In this document: positions 25,034 to 33,146 of the stretch, in pieces | Numbering within the stretch: position 1 is the first letter of the stretch | Layout: every line of letters starts with the position of its first letter | The notes under the pieces: generated by a model | What the model saw: only the letters and a program-made list of their open reading frames with translations | What the model was told of the DNA's origin: nothing | The model's database searches: none | Assembly (NCBI GenBank): GCA_050950345.1 | Contig: JBMNHK010000002.1 | Location: 372,001-436,000, forward strand | Origin: Pelotomaculum_C sp050950345 | GTDB taxonomy: Bacteria; Bacillota; Desulfotomaculia; Desulfotomaculales; Pelotomaculaceae | Length of the DNA stretch: 64,000 nucleotides | Direction of reading: 5' to 3' | Program-made: the position numbers and the translations under genes

Positions 25034-25642
25034 GTGGCTTTTACCTATTTTTTTCGTGATCTGCAAACCCTTGAGCTCATTATTAAACATGTAGTTCCAG
25101 CTGTTGCCGGACGCAGCAAAATCCGCGTCTGGGATGCCGGCTGTGCTTCGGGGCAGGAGCCTTTTTCCCTGGCCATCATGTTTGCCGAAAATATGGGGCC
25201 CTTTGGTTTTCGCAACTTGCGCATTGACGCAACAGATCTGGATGTCAGCAACCTTTTTCACCAGATCATCACCGAAGGGATCTATAGAGAAGAAGAGCTG
25301 ACGCGGATGCCCCGGGGTTTTTTTCAGAAGTATTTTCAGCCGGCTGAAAAAAAAGGTTACTACCGGATCGATGAGCAAATCAGGAGCAAGGTTTCCTATA
25401 AGAGGCATGATTTACTCTCATTACAGCCCGTTGGCTATGGCTACAGCCTGGTTCTGTGTAAGAATGTATTGCTGCATCTGCAACCTCTAGAGCGCATTGA
25501 AGTCATTAATATGTTTCACTCGGCCCTGGCGCCGGAGGGTTATCTGGCGATGGAGCAAACCCAAAAAATGCCCCGGGAGGTTGCCCATCTCTTTGAGCAG
25601 GTGGCGCCTAACGCTCAGCTATACCGAAAGGTTTCGGTTTAA
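25034..25642 (+). CDS. Short CheR-like methyltransferase
   Basis: A 202-aa protein with the CheR catalytic domain but without the N-terminal helical domain that normally binds the receptor. The SAM site is VWDAGCASGQEPFSLA (about residues 30-45), and the later motif LVLCKNVLLHL replaces the usual FCRNVxIYF. It starts at GTG 25034, 2 bases after cheW; the N-terminus FTYFFRD matches the middle of normal CheR proteins. A full cheR is present at 30391. This copy may methylate the giant receptor encoded next, or be a nonstandard regulator. Confidence 0.75.
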   Translation: MAFTYFFRDLQTLELIIKHVVPAVAGRSKIRVWDAGCASGQEPFSLAIMFAENMGPFGFRNLRIDATDLDVSNLFHQIITEGIYREEELTRMPRGFFQKYFQPAEKKGYYRIDEQIRSKVSYKRHDLLSLQPVGYGYSLVLCKNVLLHLQPLERIEVINMFHSALAPEGYLAMEQTQKMPREVAHLFEQVAPNAQLYRKVSV

Positions 25643-25674
25643 TCAATAGATTAAGGAGACAGTTGTTTTAAGAC

Positions 25675-25689
25675 AAAAAAAGGGGGGGG
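25675..25689 (+). repeat. A7G8 tract in the ribosome-binding region of the giant receptor
   Basis: Seven A (25675-25681) then eight G (25682-25689) lie 6 to 20 bases before the receptor ATG at 25696. A G tract at this position can change length by slippage and alter ribosome binding. An AAGGAG further upstream (25653) is too distant to serve. Confidence 0.7.
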
Positions 25690-25695
25690 TACCTT

Positions 25696-28600
25696 ATGAA
25701 ACTGGGAAACAAAATATTGTTGACTTTTGCAATAACTGCTGCTTTAACTGCTTTAATCAGCCTGGCCGGTTTCTCCGTCTATTTATCAGCAGGGCTAATT
25801 GCCGGCGTTGTGCTGGTTCTGGGCATTTTCTTAATGCTCAGTGTTTCCTCTGACGTTAGCAACCTGGCTGCACAATGCAGCCGGCTTACGCAAGCTGTGC
25901 AGGAAGGGAAGCTGGGTGTCCGTGGAGATGTAAGTAAAGTCCAAAGAGATTTTCAGAACATAATCCTGGATTTTAATAAGTCCCTGGATGCCATGAGCGG
26001 GCCGCTAATGGTGGCTATTGACGGTCTCGGCACACTCAGCAGAGGGGAAAGACTGGGGGAGGTTACGGGGACTTTTCCCGGTGACTTCAGCCAGATCAAG
26101 GACAGCCTGAATGCCTGCGCCAGGGATATCAACATCCTGGTTGACGAAGTAGGGGTGGTGATGAACGCTGCCCGTGAAGGCAATTTAGCTGAGCGAGCCA
26201 ATGCTGAGAGAGCGACAGGGGTCTACCGCAAGCTCTTACGGGGTATGAATGATACCATAGATGGTCTGGTAAGGCCCTTATATGTGGCAGCTGAATATGT
26301 GGACCGGCTCAGCAAGGGGGATATCCCGCCGCTGATTACCGAGAACTACAATGGCGACTTTAACAGGATTAAAGACAACTTTAATCGCTGTATTGACTCC
26401 GTAAACGGTCTTTTAGGTGAAGCCAACAAGTTGCTCCAGGCTATCCATGATGGCCAGCTGGCTACCCGCGGCAATGTTGCTGCTTATGGCGGGGCCTGGA
26501 GCGAGCTTTTAATTGGCATGCACAGCATGATGGAAGCAGTGGCTGAGCCGGTTGATGAGCTCAAAACAGTACTGGCCCGGCTGGCGGTAAATGATGTGAC
26601 CCAGCAAATGGTCAAAGATTACAACGGGGTCTGGCATGACCTTAAGACCAGCACCAATGAAGTCGTTAAAACTATAGTGGATGTCAAAGATGCAGCTGTT
26701 AAAATAAGCGAGGGTAGATTAGACAACAATGATTTTGAAATTGGCAGGCGGTTAGGCGGAAAGAGCGAAAACGACGAGTTGATGCCGGCCTTTACCAAAA
26801 TGCATGAGAATATCTTGAATCTGATCCAGGATGCCAGTGAGCTAACCGGGGCAGCTAAGGCAGGCCGGTTAGATGTCCGGGTTGATGTTTCCAGGCACCA
26901 GGGCCAATACCGCAAGATAATTGAAGAGTTTAACGACACCCTGGATGCCCTGACCGGGCCCCTTAACATAGCAGCCGAGTACGTGGAGCGGATCAGCAAA
27001 GGTGATCTGCCGCCGAAGATCACTGAGGAATACTACGGTGATTTTAATGAGATCAAGAATAACCTCAATACCTGCATTGACAGCATCAATAGTGTTATAG
27101 AGGGCATGGGCGATTTGCATAAGGCGCATGAGGAAGGCAATATTGACTTTTATATTCCGGAAGAGAATTATGCCGGCGCCTACCGGGTTATGGCGGCCGG
27201 TGTAAACAGCACGGTAAGAATGCATGTAGGGAATATTATCCGTATAAATAAAGTTATCAGTGCTTATGCTGAGGGTGATTTCTCACCGGTGCTGAAAAAA
27301 TTAGCAGGCAAGATGGAAGGAACCAATAAGATTATGGACCAGCTGCGCAACAACCTGCTGGGTCTGATCACCGAAGTCAACAGCCTGGTTCAGGCGATGG
27401 AGGAAGGCAATCTCGATATCCGCGGCAATGAGGCCGCCTTCAAAGGTGACTGGGGTAAACTGGTCGCCAATATGAACGGGCTTATGGAAGCAGTGAGCGA
27501 ACCAGTTGAAGAACTAATGGCGGCACTTGGCCGGATGGCTCTAAATGATTTCTCAACCAGGATGGAAAAAGAGTACAGCGGCGTCTGGAATGATCTGGAG
27601 GTTTATGCCAACAGAGTGATTGGAGCCGTTAACAGGGTTCAAAATGTAACGAAAAACATTAGCGAGGGCAACTTAAGCGATCTGGATGAGCTCAAACAAA
27701 TTGGGCGAAGGAGTGACAGGGATGAATTAATGCCCTCCTATATCAGGATGATGGAAGCCATTAAAGCCCTGGTAGCCGATGCTAACTCCATTGCTGAAGC
27801 TGTGGCGGAGGGCAATTTAGATGTGCGGGCCGATGCTGCGAAACATAGCGGCGAATTCCGTATGGTGGTGGAAGGCCTTAATCGCACCATGGATGCAATA
27901 GCTGAACCAGTTGAGGAAATGATGGCGGTAGTCAAGCGGACATCCTTAAATGATATCACCCAAAAGATGGAGAAAGAGTATCAAGGCGCCTGGAATGAGC
28001 TTAAGAATGGGGTTAACAGCTTTATCAGGATTATCGCCCACATTCAAAGTACAGTGATTAAAGTCAGCAACGGTGACTTGAGTGAGCTGGAAAATGATAA
28101 GAAGATTGGGCGCAGGTGTGAAAATGATGAGCTGATGCCGGCTATGATTAGAATGATGGAGGCGATCCTGAGGCTGACTGAGGATACCCGGGAGCTTACC
28201 GGTGCGGCTAAGGCCGGCAGGCTGGGCGTGCGGATTGATGTTACCAGACATAACGGTGAATACCGCAGGGTGATAGAAGAGTTCAACAGCACCCTGGATG
28301 CCTTAACCGGTCCCCTTAACGTAGCAGCCGAGTATGTAGAGCGGATCAGCATAGGGGATCTGCCGCCGAAGATTACTGATGAATACTACGGCGATTTTAA
28401 TGAGATCAAGAATAACCTGAATACCTGCATTGACAGCATCAATGATGTTGTGTTCGAAATGAATAAGCTGTATGAGAACCATATTGCCGGTGCCACAGAT
28501 CAGTTCATCCCGGAAGAACGCTTCAGCGGTGTGTACCGGCAAATGGCTGCCGGTGTTAACCAATCAGTCAAGCTGCATATCAAAAACGCCCTTGCAATCC

Positions 28601-30321
28601 TTAAAGTAGTTTCTGCATATGCTGAAGGTGACTTCAGTCAGGTTATGGAAAAAATGCCGGGCAGAATGCAGATTGCCAATGAAAAGACGGAGTTGGTCAG
28701 GAACAACCTGCTGGCACTGATTAATGAGGTGAAGAGTTTAGTGCAGGCTGTCAAGGACGGCAGTCTCGATATCCGCGGCAATGCGGCAGCCTTCAAAGGC
28801 GACTGGGGCAAGCTGGTGGACGACATGAACGGCCTTATGGCGGCTGTAGCAGAACCCGTTGAAGAACTGGAGGCGGTGCTCAGGCGCCTGGCCGTAAACG
28901 ATTTGACCCACAGGATGCAAAAAGACTACAGCGGTATCTGGCAGGAGCTGAAGGATGAAGTCAATGCCGCCATTAACCAGGTTGCAAGTGTAGAGAGGGT
29001 CATGGTGAACATCGGCAAGGGTAACCTGGAGGACCTGGCGGGGCTGAAAGAAATTGGCCGCAGAAGCGATAACGATAAATTAATACCGGCAGGTATTCAA
29101 ATGATTGAGGCCATTCAGGGCCTGACCAATGATGCCGATGCCCTGGTGCAAGCAGCAATCGAGGGCCAGCTCTCCTACCGGGCCGACAGCTCCAGGCACG
29201 AGGGTGAATACCGCAAGATCATTGACGGAATCAATAATACCCTTGACGCTATGGTAGAGCCCTTCAAGGAAGCAATAGCTTGCCTGCAGGAAATGGCCAG
29301 GGGGAATCTTGATGTTGCAGTCACAGGAGATTATAAAGGGGATCATGCCCTCATTAAGGACGCTCTGAACGCTACCCTTGACAGTCTAAATGAAGCCATG
29401 GGGCAGATCATCATTGCTATCGAGCAAGTGAACACCGGCGCCTGGCAGGTGTCCGATTCCAGCCAGTCCTTGTCCCAGGGCGCTGCAGAATCGGCCAGCA
29501 CCATGGAGCAGCTTACTACCTCCATGCAGGAGATAAACTCCCAGACCAAGTACAACGCCGAGAATGCCGTGCAGGCCAGCCAATTGGCGAACCAGGCTAA
29601 AGCTGTCGCCCTGGAAGGTAATGAGCAGATGGCCAGGATGGTTGAGTCGATGACAAACATCAATGAAGCATCTGTCAACATAGCCAAAATAATTAAAGTT
29701 ATTGACGAGATTGCTTTCCAGACCAACCTGCTGGCTTTAAACGCGGCAGTTGAAGCCGCCCGGGCCGGCAAACACGGAAAAGGCTTTACTGTGGTAGCTG
29801 AGGAAGTACGAAACCTGGCCCAGCGCAGTGCCAAGGCAGCCAAGGAAACAGCTGAGATGATTGAAGGCTCCATCGAAAAGGCGGAAGCCGGCGCTAAAAT
29901 TGTCGTAGAAACTTCCAAAAACTTGGAAGAAATCGTACAGGGCTCAGCCAAGGTAAACGACTTGATTGATGAAATAGCTGCTGCATCTAAAGAGCAGGCG
30001 GTTGCCATTGGGCAGATCAACCAGGGCTTAATCCAGGTTGATCAGGTGACCCAGCAGAACTCAGCTGCTTCGGAAGAACTTGCTGCTGCCAGCGAAGAAA
30101 TGTCCAGTCAGGCTGCCATGGTCAAGCAGCTGCTGGAAAAGTTCAAACGTAGAAAGCAGGGTTATGAACTAGCCAACATGGCTAACCTGCGCCAAAAACA
30201 AAACTGGGCTGCTAGGGGCGCGAATGGAGAAAGCCGCCTGGAGGTAGCAGCGAGCAAAGAGATGGATTTAAAGCCACAGGACATTATCTCTCTGAATGAC
30301 GCCGAATTTGGAAACTTCTAG
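25696..30321 (+). CDS. Giant poly-HAMP methyl-accepting chemotaxis protein
   Basis: A 1541-aa chemoreceptor-like protein. Two hydrophobic segments at residues 6-30 and 31-52 form a hairpin with almost no external loop, so there is no periplasmic sensor domain. Residues 60 to about 1240 are a chain of about two dozen HAMP-like units of 45-50 aa, recognisable by repeated EGNLDxR / KGDLPPKI / GDFNEIKN motifs. A block of about 260 residues is repeated with a period of exactly 451 codons (26941 versus 28294). The C-terminal signalling domain carries the hairpin tip IDEIAFQTNLLALNAAVEAA and methylation helices. It acts on CheA/CheW. Signal input may be intracellular or mechanical; this is inference. 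Confidence 0.9.
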   Translation: MKLGNKILLTFAITAALTALISLAGFSVYLSAGLIAGVVLVLGIFLMLSVSSDVSNLAAQCSRLTQAVQEGKLGVRGDVSKVQRDFQNIILDFNKSLDAMSGPLMVAIDGLGTLSRGERLGEVTGTFPGDFSQIKDSLNACARDINILVDEVGVVMNAAREGNLAERANAERATGVYRKLLRGMNDTIDGLVRPLYVAAEYVDRLSKGDIPPLITENYNGDFNRIKDNFNRCIDSVNGLLGEANKLLQAIHDGQLATRGNVAAYGGAWSELLIGMHSMMEAVAEPVDELKTVLARLAVNDVTQQMVKDYNGVWHDLKTSTNEVVKTIVDVKDAAVKISEGRLDNNDFEIGRRLGGKSENDELMPAFTKMHENILNLIQDASELTGAAKAGRLDVRVDVSRHQGQYRKIIEEFNDTLDALTGPLNIAAEYVERISKGDLPPKITEEYYGDFNEIKNNLNTCIDSINSVIEGMGDLHKAHEEGNIDFYIPEENYAGAYRVMAAGVNSTVRMHVGNIIRINKVISAYAEGDFSPVLKKLAGKMEGTNKIMDQLRNNLLGLITEVNSLVQAMEEGNLDIRGNEAAFKGDWGKLVANMNGLMEAVSEPVEELMAALGRMALNDFSTRMEKEYSGVWNDLEVYANRVIGAVNRVQNVTKNISEGNLSDLDELKQIGRRSDRDELMPSYIRMMEAIKALVADANSIAEAVAEGNLDVRADAAKHSGEFRMVVEGLNRTMDAIAEPVEEMMAVVKRTSLNDITQKMEKEYQGAWNELKNGVNSFIRIIAHIQSTVIKVSNGDLSELENDKKIGRRCENDELMPAMIRMMEAILRLTEDTRELTGAAKAGRLGVRIDVTRHNGEYRRVIEEFNSTLDALTGPLNVAAEYVERISIGDLPPKITDEYYGDFNEIKNNLNTCIDSINDVVFEMNKLYENHIAGATDQFIPEERFSGVYRQMAAGVNQSVKLHIKNALAILKVVSAYAEGDFSQVMEKMPGRMQIANEKTELVRNNLLALINEVKSLVQAVKDGSLDIRGNAAAFKGDWGKLVDDMNGLMAAVAEPVEELEAVLRRLAVNDLTHRMQKDYSGIWQELKDEVNAAINQVASVERVMVNIGKGNLEDLAGLKEIGRRSDNDKLIPAGIQMIEAIQGLTNDADALVQAAIEGQLSYRADSSRHEGEYRKIIDGINNTLDAMVEPFKEAIACLQEMARGNLDVAVTGDYKGDHALIKDALNATLDSLNEAMGQIIIAIEQVNTGAWQVSDSSQSLSQGAAESASTMEQLTTSMQEINSQTKYNAENAVQASQLANQAKAVALEGNEQMARMVESMTNINEASVNIAKIIKVIDEIAFQTNLLALNAAVEAARAGKHGKGFTVVAEEVRNLAQRSAKAAKETAEMIEGSIEKAEAGAKIVVETSKNLEEIVQGSAKVNDLIDEIAAASKEQAVAIGQINQGLIQVDQVTQQNSAASEELAAASEEMSSQAAMVKQLLEKFKRRKQGYELANMANLRQKQNWAARGANGESRLEVAASKEMDLKPQDIISLNDAEFGNF
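26820..28970 (+). repeat. Internal duplication in the receptor gene (period 1353 bp)
   Basis: Segment 26820-27610 is closely similar to 28173-28963. For example, the stretches from 26941 and from 28294 share most bases over 150 nt, both encoding LDALTGPLN, YVERIS and EYYGDFNEIKNNLNTCIDSI. The offset is 1353 bases (451 codons), so the reading frame is kept. Confidence 0.8.
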
Positions 30322-30330
30322 CAATAAAAT

Positions 30331-30358
30331 GGGACATTCCTCTTTCGGGGAATGTCCC
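30331..30358 (+). terminator. Hairpin after the receptor gene
   Basis: GGGACATTCC (30331-30340) pairs perfectly with GGAATGTCCC (30349-30358). No T tract follows, so it is a weak terminator or an mRNA-stabilising stem between the receptor and cheR. Confidence 0.5.
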
Positions 30359-30390
30359 GATCTGTATAACAGTAAATGATGGTGATTTAG

Positions 30391-31224
30391 ATGATGCAGC
30401 TGAGCGATGAGGAATTTCAACTTATCAGGACACTGGTATATAACAGTTTCGGAATTAACCTGGGGGCACATAAGCGCAATCTGGTCATTGCGCGCCTGCA
30501 GAAGGTGTTGCTGGCAGGTGGATTCAGCAGCTTTCGAGAGTATTATGAACATGTTGTCAGGGATCCCACAGCCCATTCGCTGTTAACTCTTGTTGATCAG
30601 ATTTCCACAAATCATACTTATTTTTTTAGAGAAAAGGAACATTTTGATTTTTTGGCTGCAGAAGTCCTGCCCGCCATAAAAAATAGTAAGAGGAAAAGAA
30701 ATGCGAAAAACGGCCGGACGAAAGTCCGGATCTGGTCTGCCGGATGTTCCTCAGGAGAGGAACCCTATACACTGGCCATGCTCTTAAAAGAAGCTATAGA
30801 TAATGAAAAAGATATAGATGCGGCTATCCTGGCCACAGATATATCAGTCAGTGTTTTAGAGACGGCCAAAAGGGGTATATACCCCCAGGTGAAAGTAGCC
30901 CGGGTGCCGAACTACTTGCGGCAGCGCTATTTCACCCCCTTAAAGGACGGTACCTGGGAGGTTAAGCAAGAGTTGAAAGAGATGGTTCTTTTCCGGCGTT
31001 TAAACCTGATGACGCCGCAGTTTAAGTTTAAAGGACTTTTTGATGTGATCTTTTGCCGCAATGTGATGATTTACTTTGACAAGCCTACTCAGCAGGAGCT
31101 CATTGCCAAGTTTCACCGGTGTACCGAGCCGGGCGGGTATTTGTTTATCGGCCATTCCGAGACGATGGACAGAAAATCTAACCTGTATAAATACATCCGG
31201 CCATCAATCTATCAAAAGAAGTAA
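30391..31224 (+). CDS. cheR: Chemoreceptor methyltransferase CheR
   Basis: A 277-aa full-length CheR, which methylates glutamates on chemoreceptors with SAM. The N-terminal helical domain (LSDEEFQLIRTLVYNSFGIN) is followed by FFREKEHFDFL, the SAM-binding motif IWSAGCSSGEEPYTLAM, and DVIFCRNVMIYFD. The C-terminus GYLFIGHSETMD is typical. Two ATG codons in a row start the gene. It precedes cheB, so the adaptation enzymes lie next to the receptor. Confidence 0.95.
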   Translation: MMQLSDEEFQLIRTLVYNSFGINLGAHKRNLVIARLQKVLLAGGFSSFREYYEHVVRDPTAHSLLTLVDQISTNHTYFFREKEHFDFLAAEVLPAIKNSKRKRNAKNGRTKVRIWSAGCSSGEEPYTLAMLLKEAIDNEKDIDAAILATDISVSVLETAKRGIYPQVKVARVPNYLRQRYFTPLKDGTWEVKQELKEMVLFRRLNLMTPQFKFKGLFDVIFCRNVMIYFDKPTQQELIAKFHRCTEPGGYLFIGHSETMDRKSNLYKYIRPSIYQKK

Positions 31225-31263
31225 ACCCTCTCCAGGTACAAGTAGTACAATACCTTTATTTAA

Positions 31264-31305
31264 GAGAATGATTCTCATAAGTAAAAATGATTCTTATAAG
31301 TAAAA
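31264..31305 (+). promoter_or_regulatory. Palindrome and tandem repeat upstream of cheB
   Basis: GAGAATGATTCTC (31264-31276) is a perfect 13-base palindrome. AATGATTCTCATAAGTAAAA (31267-31286) is repeated at 31286-31305 with one mismatch, a period of 19 bases. The sequence resembles a Fur-type box. It lies about 40-80 bases before cheB and could be an operator. Confidence 0.45.
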
Positions 31306-31342
31306 TATAAATGAAAAACATACTTAATAAAAAAGGATATTT

Positions 31343-32380
31343 ATGAAAAAGATCAAGGTACTTGTTGTAGACGATTCTGCTCTGGTAAGAAATATTTTAG
31401 CGCAAGGTTTAGCCAGGGATCCTGCTATAGAGGTGGTGGGCACCGCCTCCGATCCCTTCCAGGCCCGTGATAAAATAGTGCAGTTAAAGCCCCACGTTCT
31501 TACTCTGGATGTTGAAATGCCGGGGATGGATGGTGTGGAATTCTTGCGTCAATTGATGCCCCAGTACCCGTTACCCGTTATTGTCGTCAGCGCTCTGACC
31601 AAAAGGGGGGCTGCTATCACCCTTGCTGCCCTGGAAGCAGGCGCTATAGATGTGGTGACCAAACCGGGCATAGATATATCTCGCGGTTTGCATGAGATGC
31701 TGGGAGATCTGCGCAATAAGGTGAAAATGGCAGCCACAGTAGATGTGAGCAGGTGGAAAGCCAGCCGCGAAACAAAAATCCCGGTGCCAAAAAGCTATGC
31801 TTTAGCTGAATCCACAGACAAGGTGATAGCTATCGGTGCTTCTACCGGCGGCACCCAGGCCATCCGCAAATTGTTGCAGAGTTTTCCGGTCACAATTCCA
31901 GGTATTGTTATGGTGCAGCACATGCCCGTTGAATTCACCAGGCATTTCGCCGAAAGCTTGAATAGAGTTTGTGCCCTGGAAGTCAAAGAAGCCAAAACAG
32001 GAGACAGGGTGTTGCCGGGGCGTGTACTGATAGCTCCCGGTGATCGTCATATGACCGTACGGCGGTCCGGCGGGATTTATCTGGTTGACTGCCGGGCAGG
32101 TGAGAAAGTCTGCGGTCATCGCCCTTCAGTGGAAGTCCTATTCCAATCAGTGGCTAAATATGTCGGCGCTAACGCTATCGGGATCATGCTTACCGGCATG
32201 GGCAACGACGGCGCCACCGGTATGCTGGCGATGCGCCAGGCCGGGGCTAGAACCATAGCCCAGGACAAAAATACTTCTGTGGTTTTTGGCATGCCCAAGG
32301 CTGCTTATGAATGCGGCGGCGCTGAATCCTTGCTGCCGCTGGATGCAATTCCCGCAGCAGTAATGAAAATGCTCAGCTGA
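31343..32380 (+). CDS. cheB: Chemotaxis methylesterase CheB
   Basis: A 345-aa protein-glutamate methylesterase/deamidase. The N-terminal receiver domain (residues 1-120) has the acidic pair VVDDSA and the phospho-acceptor Asp in LDVEMPGMDG. The C-terminal esterase domain carries the catalytic Ser in IGASTGGTQA (about residue 170), His in MVQHMPVEF, and Asp in TGMGNDGATG. Phosphorylation by CheA activates it. It starts at ATG 31343 after AAAAGGATATTT. A strong terminator follows it, separating the che block from the flgB operon. Confidence 0.97.
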   Translation: MKKIKVLVVDDSALVRNILAQGLARDPAIEVVGTASDPFQARDKIVQLKPHVLTLDVEMPGMDGVEFLRQLMPQYPLPVIVVSALTKRGAAITLAALEAGAIDVVTKPGIDISRGLHEMLGDLRNKVKMAATVDVSRWKASRETKIPVPKSYALAESTDKVIAIGASTGGTQAIRKLLQSFPVTIPGIVMVQHMPVEFTRHFAESLNRVCALEVKEAKTGDRVLPGRVLIAPGDRHMTVRRSGGIYLVDCRAGEKVCGHRPSVEVLFQSVAKYVGANAIGIMLTGMGNDGATGMLAMRQAGARTIAQDKNTSVVFGMPKAAYECGGAESLLPLDAIPAAVMKMLS

Positions 32381-32461
32381 AGTGCTGCCGGAAGTATCCT
32401 ATTGAACCAGCTTCCATATTGAACCAATTTCCTTGTAAATAAAGGGAAATATTTAGAAAAA

Positions 32462-32486
32462 AGAACAGGTTGAGGCCTGTTCTTTT
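32462..32486 (+). terminator. Terminator of the che block
   Basis: AGAACAGG (32462-32469) with CCTGTTCT (32476-32483) followed by TTT. The run of A before the stem extends the pairing to the T tract. It lies 80 bases after cheB. Confidence 0.85.
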
Positions 32487-32550
32487 GTGATTGTTATTGC
32501 AGAAAAATCAGATTTATTGTAAGATGTTGCTAAGTTTCCTGAGAGGATAT

Positions 32551-32675
32551 TATTGCCACGCCAAAGGTAAAACTCCCGAAAGGGAGTGACACAAAGCAAC
32601 GGGCCTAAAACTGCCTTTGCGCACTTAAATGGTAGTGCAAAAGGGTGGTCAAGGCGGCCGGGCTGCCAGGGGGGG
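32551..32675 (+). ncRNA. Cyclic di-GMP-I (GEMM) riboswitch
   Basis: The core shows CACGCCAAAGGTAAAACTCC, a GAAA-capped P2 stem (CTCCCGAAAGGGAG), then TGACACAAAGCAACGGGCC and the second stem ending GGCGGCCGGGCTGCC near 32668. The GGxAAA(C)...GAAA...GACxCAAAGC...GGGCCUAA layout is that of c-di-GMP-I aptamers. It is followed at once by a terminator (32679-32704) and the first gene of the flagellar operon, flgB. The layout supports control of termination by c-di-GMP, most likely turning the operon off at high c-di-GMP, as known for flgB operons in some Clostridia. The direction of control here is inferred. Confidence 0.92.
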
Positions 32676-32678
32676 GAA

Positions 32679-32704
32679 GCAAGCCCTTTTGCAGGGCTTT
32701 TTTT
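32679..32704 (+). terminator. Expression-platform terminator of the riboswitch
   Basis: AAGCCCT (32681-32687) pairs with AGGGCTT (32693-32699), followed by TTTTT. It lies 10 bases after the aptamer and 33 before flgB. A G8 run (32669-32676) separates it from the aptamer. Confidence 0.85.
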
Positions 32705-32737
32705 ATGGTCAACCTGGTGTCAGGAGGTAGGTAGTGA

Positions 32738-33142
32738 GTGGATATTTTTACCAGTCCCCATGTTTTAAGCCTTAAAAAAGGGCTGGATGCCGGAGCTTTA
32801 AGGCAGAAAGTGATTGCCAATAACATCGCCAATGTTAATACACCTTATTTCAAAAAATCCAGGGTTGCTTTTGAAAGCATATTAAAAAAATCCCTGGATC
32901 GAGATTCTATAGCCCTTAATGTCTCTCATCCGAGACATTTGGGCAGCTTTCCGCAACTGGCTGCAGTGCAGCCGGAAGTAAACCTTATTGAAGCAACTTC
33001 TATGCGTACAGATGAAAATAATGTGGATCTCGATGAGGAGATGACCAACCTGGCGGCAAATGATATCCAGTTTCAGGCGGTAGGCAGAGTGCTTAGTGAT
33101 CATTATTCACTATTAAGCCTTGTCATTACCGGAAGGGGGTAA
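32738..33142 (+). CDS. flgB: Flagellar rod protein FlgB
   Basis: A 134-aa proximal rod protein exported to the basal body. The N-terminal rod motif is LRQKVIANNIANVNTPYFKK (residues 24-43); the C-terminus DLDEEMTNLAANDIQFQAVG is typical. It starts at GTG 32738 with AGGAGGTAGG upstream. It is the first gene of the riboswitch-controlled operon, with flgC 4 bases downstream. Confidence 0.96.
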   Translation: MDIFTSPHVLSLKKGLDAGALRQKVIANNIANVNTPYFKKSRVAFESILKKSLDRDSIALNVSHPRHLGSFPQLAAVQPEVNLIEATSMRTDENNVDLDEEMTNLAANDIQFQAVGRVLSDHYSLLSLVITGRG

Positions 33143-33146
33143 TTAA

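Noticed and set aside
24794..25408. 204-codon minus-strand open frame across cheW and the CheR-like gene
   Set aside because: It is antisense to two confident genes and has no family resemblance or ribosome site.
26820..28970. Assembly artefact as the cause of the receptor-gene repeat
   Set aside because: The two copies differ at many bases and at protein level and lie within a longer series of related HAMP units, so a collapsed or duplicated contig is unlikely.
29343..30020. 225-codon minus-strand open frame inside the giant receptor gene
   Set aside because: It lies antisense to the conserved MCP signalling domain; composition (many A, S, I) is that of an antisense frame.
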